DNA of 64,000 bases from Cymbomonas tetramitiformis (lineage: Eukaryota; Chlorophyta; Pyramimonadophyceae; Pyramimonadales; Pyramimonadaceae), in the NCBI GenBank assembly GCA_001247695.2, contig LGRX02035263.1, positions 1-64,000 of the forward strand, given 5' to 3'. The position numbers and the translations under genes are program-made. Below are positions 63,798 to 64,000 of this stretch, piece by piece. Under the pieces are notes generated by a model. It was given only the letters and a program-made list of their open reading frames with translations. It did not search any database and had not been told where the DNA came from. How positions within the stretch are numbered: position 1 is the first letter of the stretch; each line of letters begins with the position of its first letter.

Positions 63798-64000
63798 GAA
63801 CTCCAAAGCGCCACATGTTCGTGCACATAGAAATATCCCACGAAAACATATTTGGGCGTGGAACGCTAACAGATTTGGAGTCCGTCGATAAAACTTGATC
63901 GAACTCCAAAGCGCCACATCACGATGCACATAACATTATGTCCCGGATATGAATTTTGATGTGGAACGCTGACAGATTTGGAGTCCGTCGATAAAACTCG
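63798..64000. repeat. ~103-bp direct repeat at the window edge
   Basis: Two copies, each starting AACTCCAAAGCGCCACAT and ending GGAGTCCGTCGATAAAACT. The second runs to the end of the window. Confidence 0.8.

Overview
The window is nuclear DNA of a eukaryote, most likely a green alga (a prasinophyte-type chlorophyte). Reasons: genes are broken by spliceosomal introns (GT-AG, often GTGCGC donors with GCGCAG/CTGCAG-type acceptors, plus several GC-AG introns), there is a large GC-rich pentatricopeptide-repeat (PPR) gene with a possible plastid presequence, and minisatellites and many classes of eukaryotic transposon are abundant. No bacterial features (operons, Shine-Dalgarno sites, CRISPR) are present. 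The species cannot be fixed from the sequence alone.

Region 1 (1-32.2 kb) is ordinary algal genome. A two-exon minus-strand gene (5524-2594) encodes a type II membrane glycosyltransferase with a GT2 domain followed by a second region that looks like another glycosyltransferase module. A plus-strand PPR gene runs from about 7.9 to 28.2 kb in at least 21 exons. Nearly every PPR unit is its own exon, exon phases agree across the junctions, and almost every long intron holds its own private minisatellite. Short retroposons with 13-16 bp target duplications sit in these introns and downstream.

Region 2 (32.2-39.9 kb) is a nest of transposons. An LTR element (32233-39864, 5-bp duplication GATAT) contains a broken gag copy. 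Its 3' LTR was hit by a 537-bp insert and by a second LTR element (35692-39838) that carries gag but no visible polymerase. That second element was in turn hit by a Mutator-like MITE in gag and a mariner-like MITE in its 3' LTR.

Region 3 (41.3-61.4 kb) is the most interesting part. The outer layer is an uncharacterised two-exon gene, a Cys-rich/2-oxoglutarate dioxygenase gene, and a long repeat-rich Ulp1 protease gene that leads into a Helitron-type DUF6570-like N-terminal domain. This Ulp1 gene is cut by an 11,326-bp hAT-type element (46582-57907) with perfect 18-bp terminal inverted repeats and a perfect 8-bp duplication. Removing the element and one duplication rejoins the reading frame. 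Inside are a decayed hAT transposase and a divergently transcribed pair: a DUF7869 (RNase H-like, transposase-like) gene and a 1134-aa gene ending in a beta-class DNA methyltransferase domain. An intron of each gene carries a tandem array built on the same 18-bp palindrome. DNA-methylation and dioxygenase functions thus sit together in nested mobile DNA.

Region 4 (61.4-64 kb) holds tandem repeats, two copies of a tRNA-like three-stem fold, and the start of a small-exon minus-strand gene.
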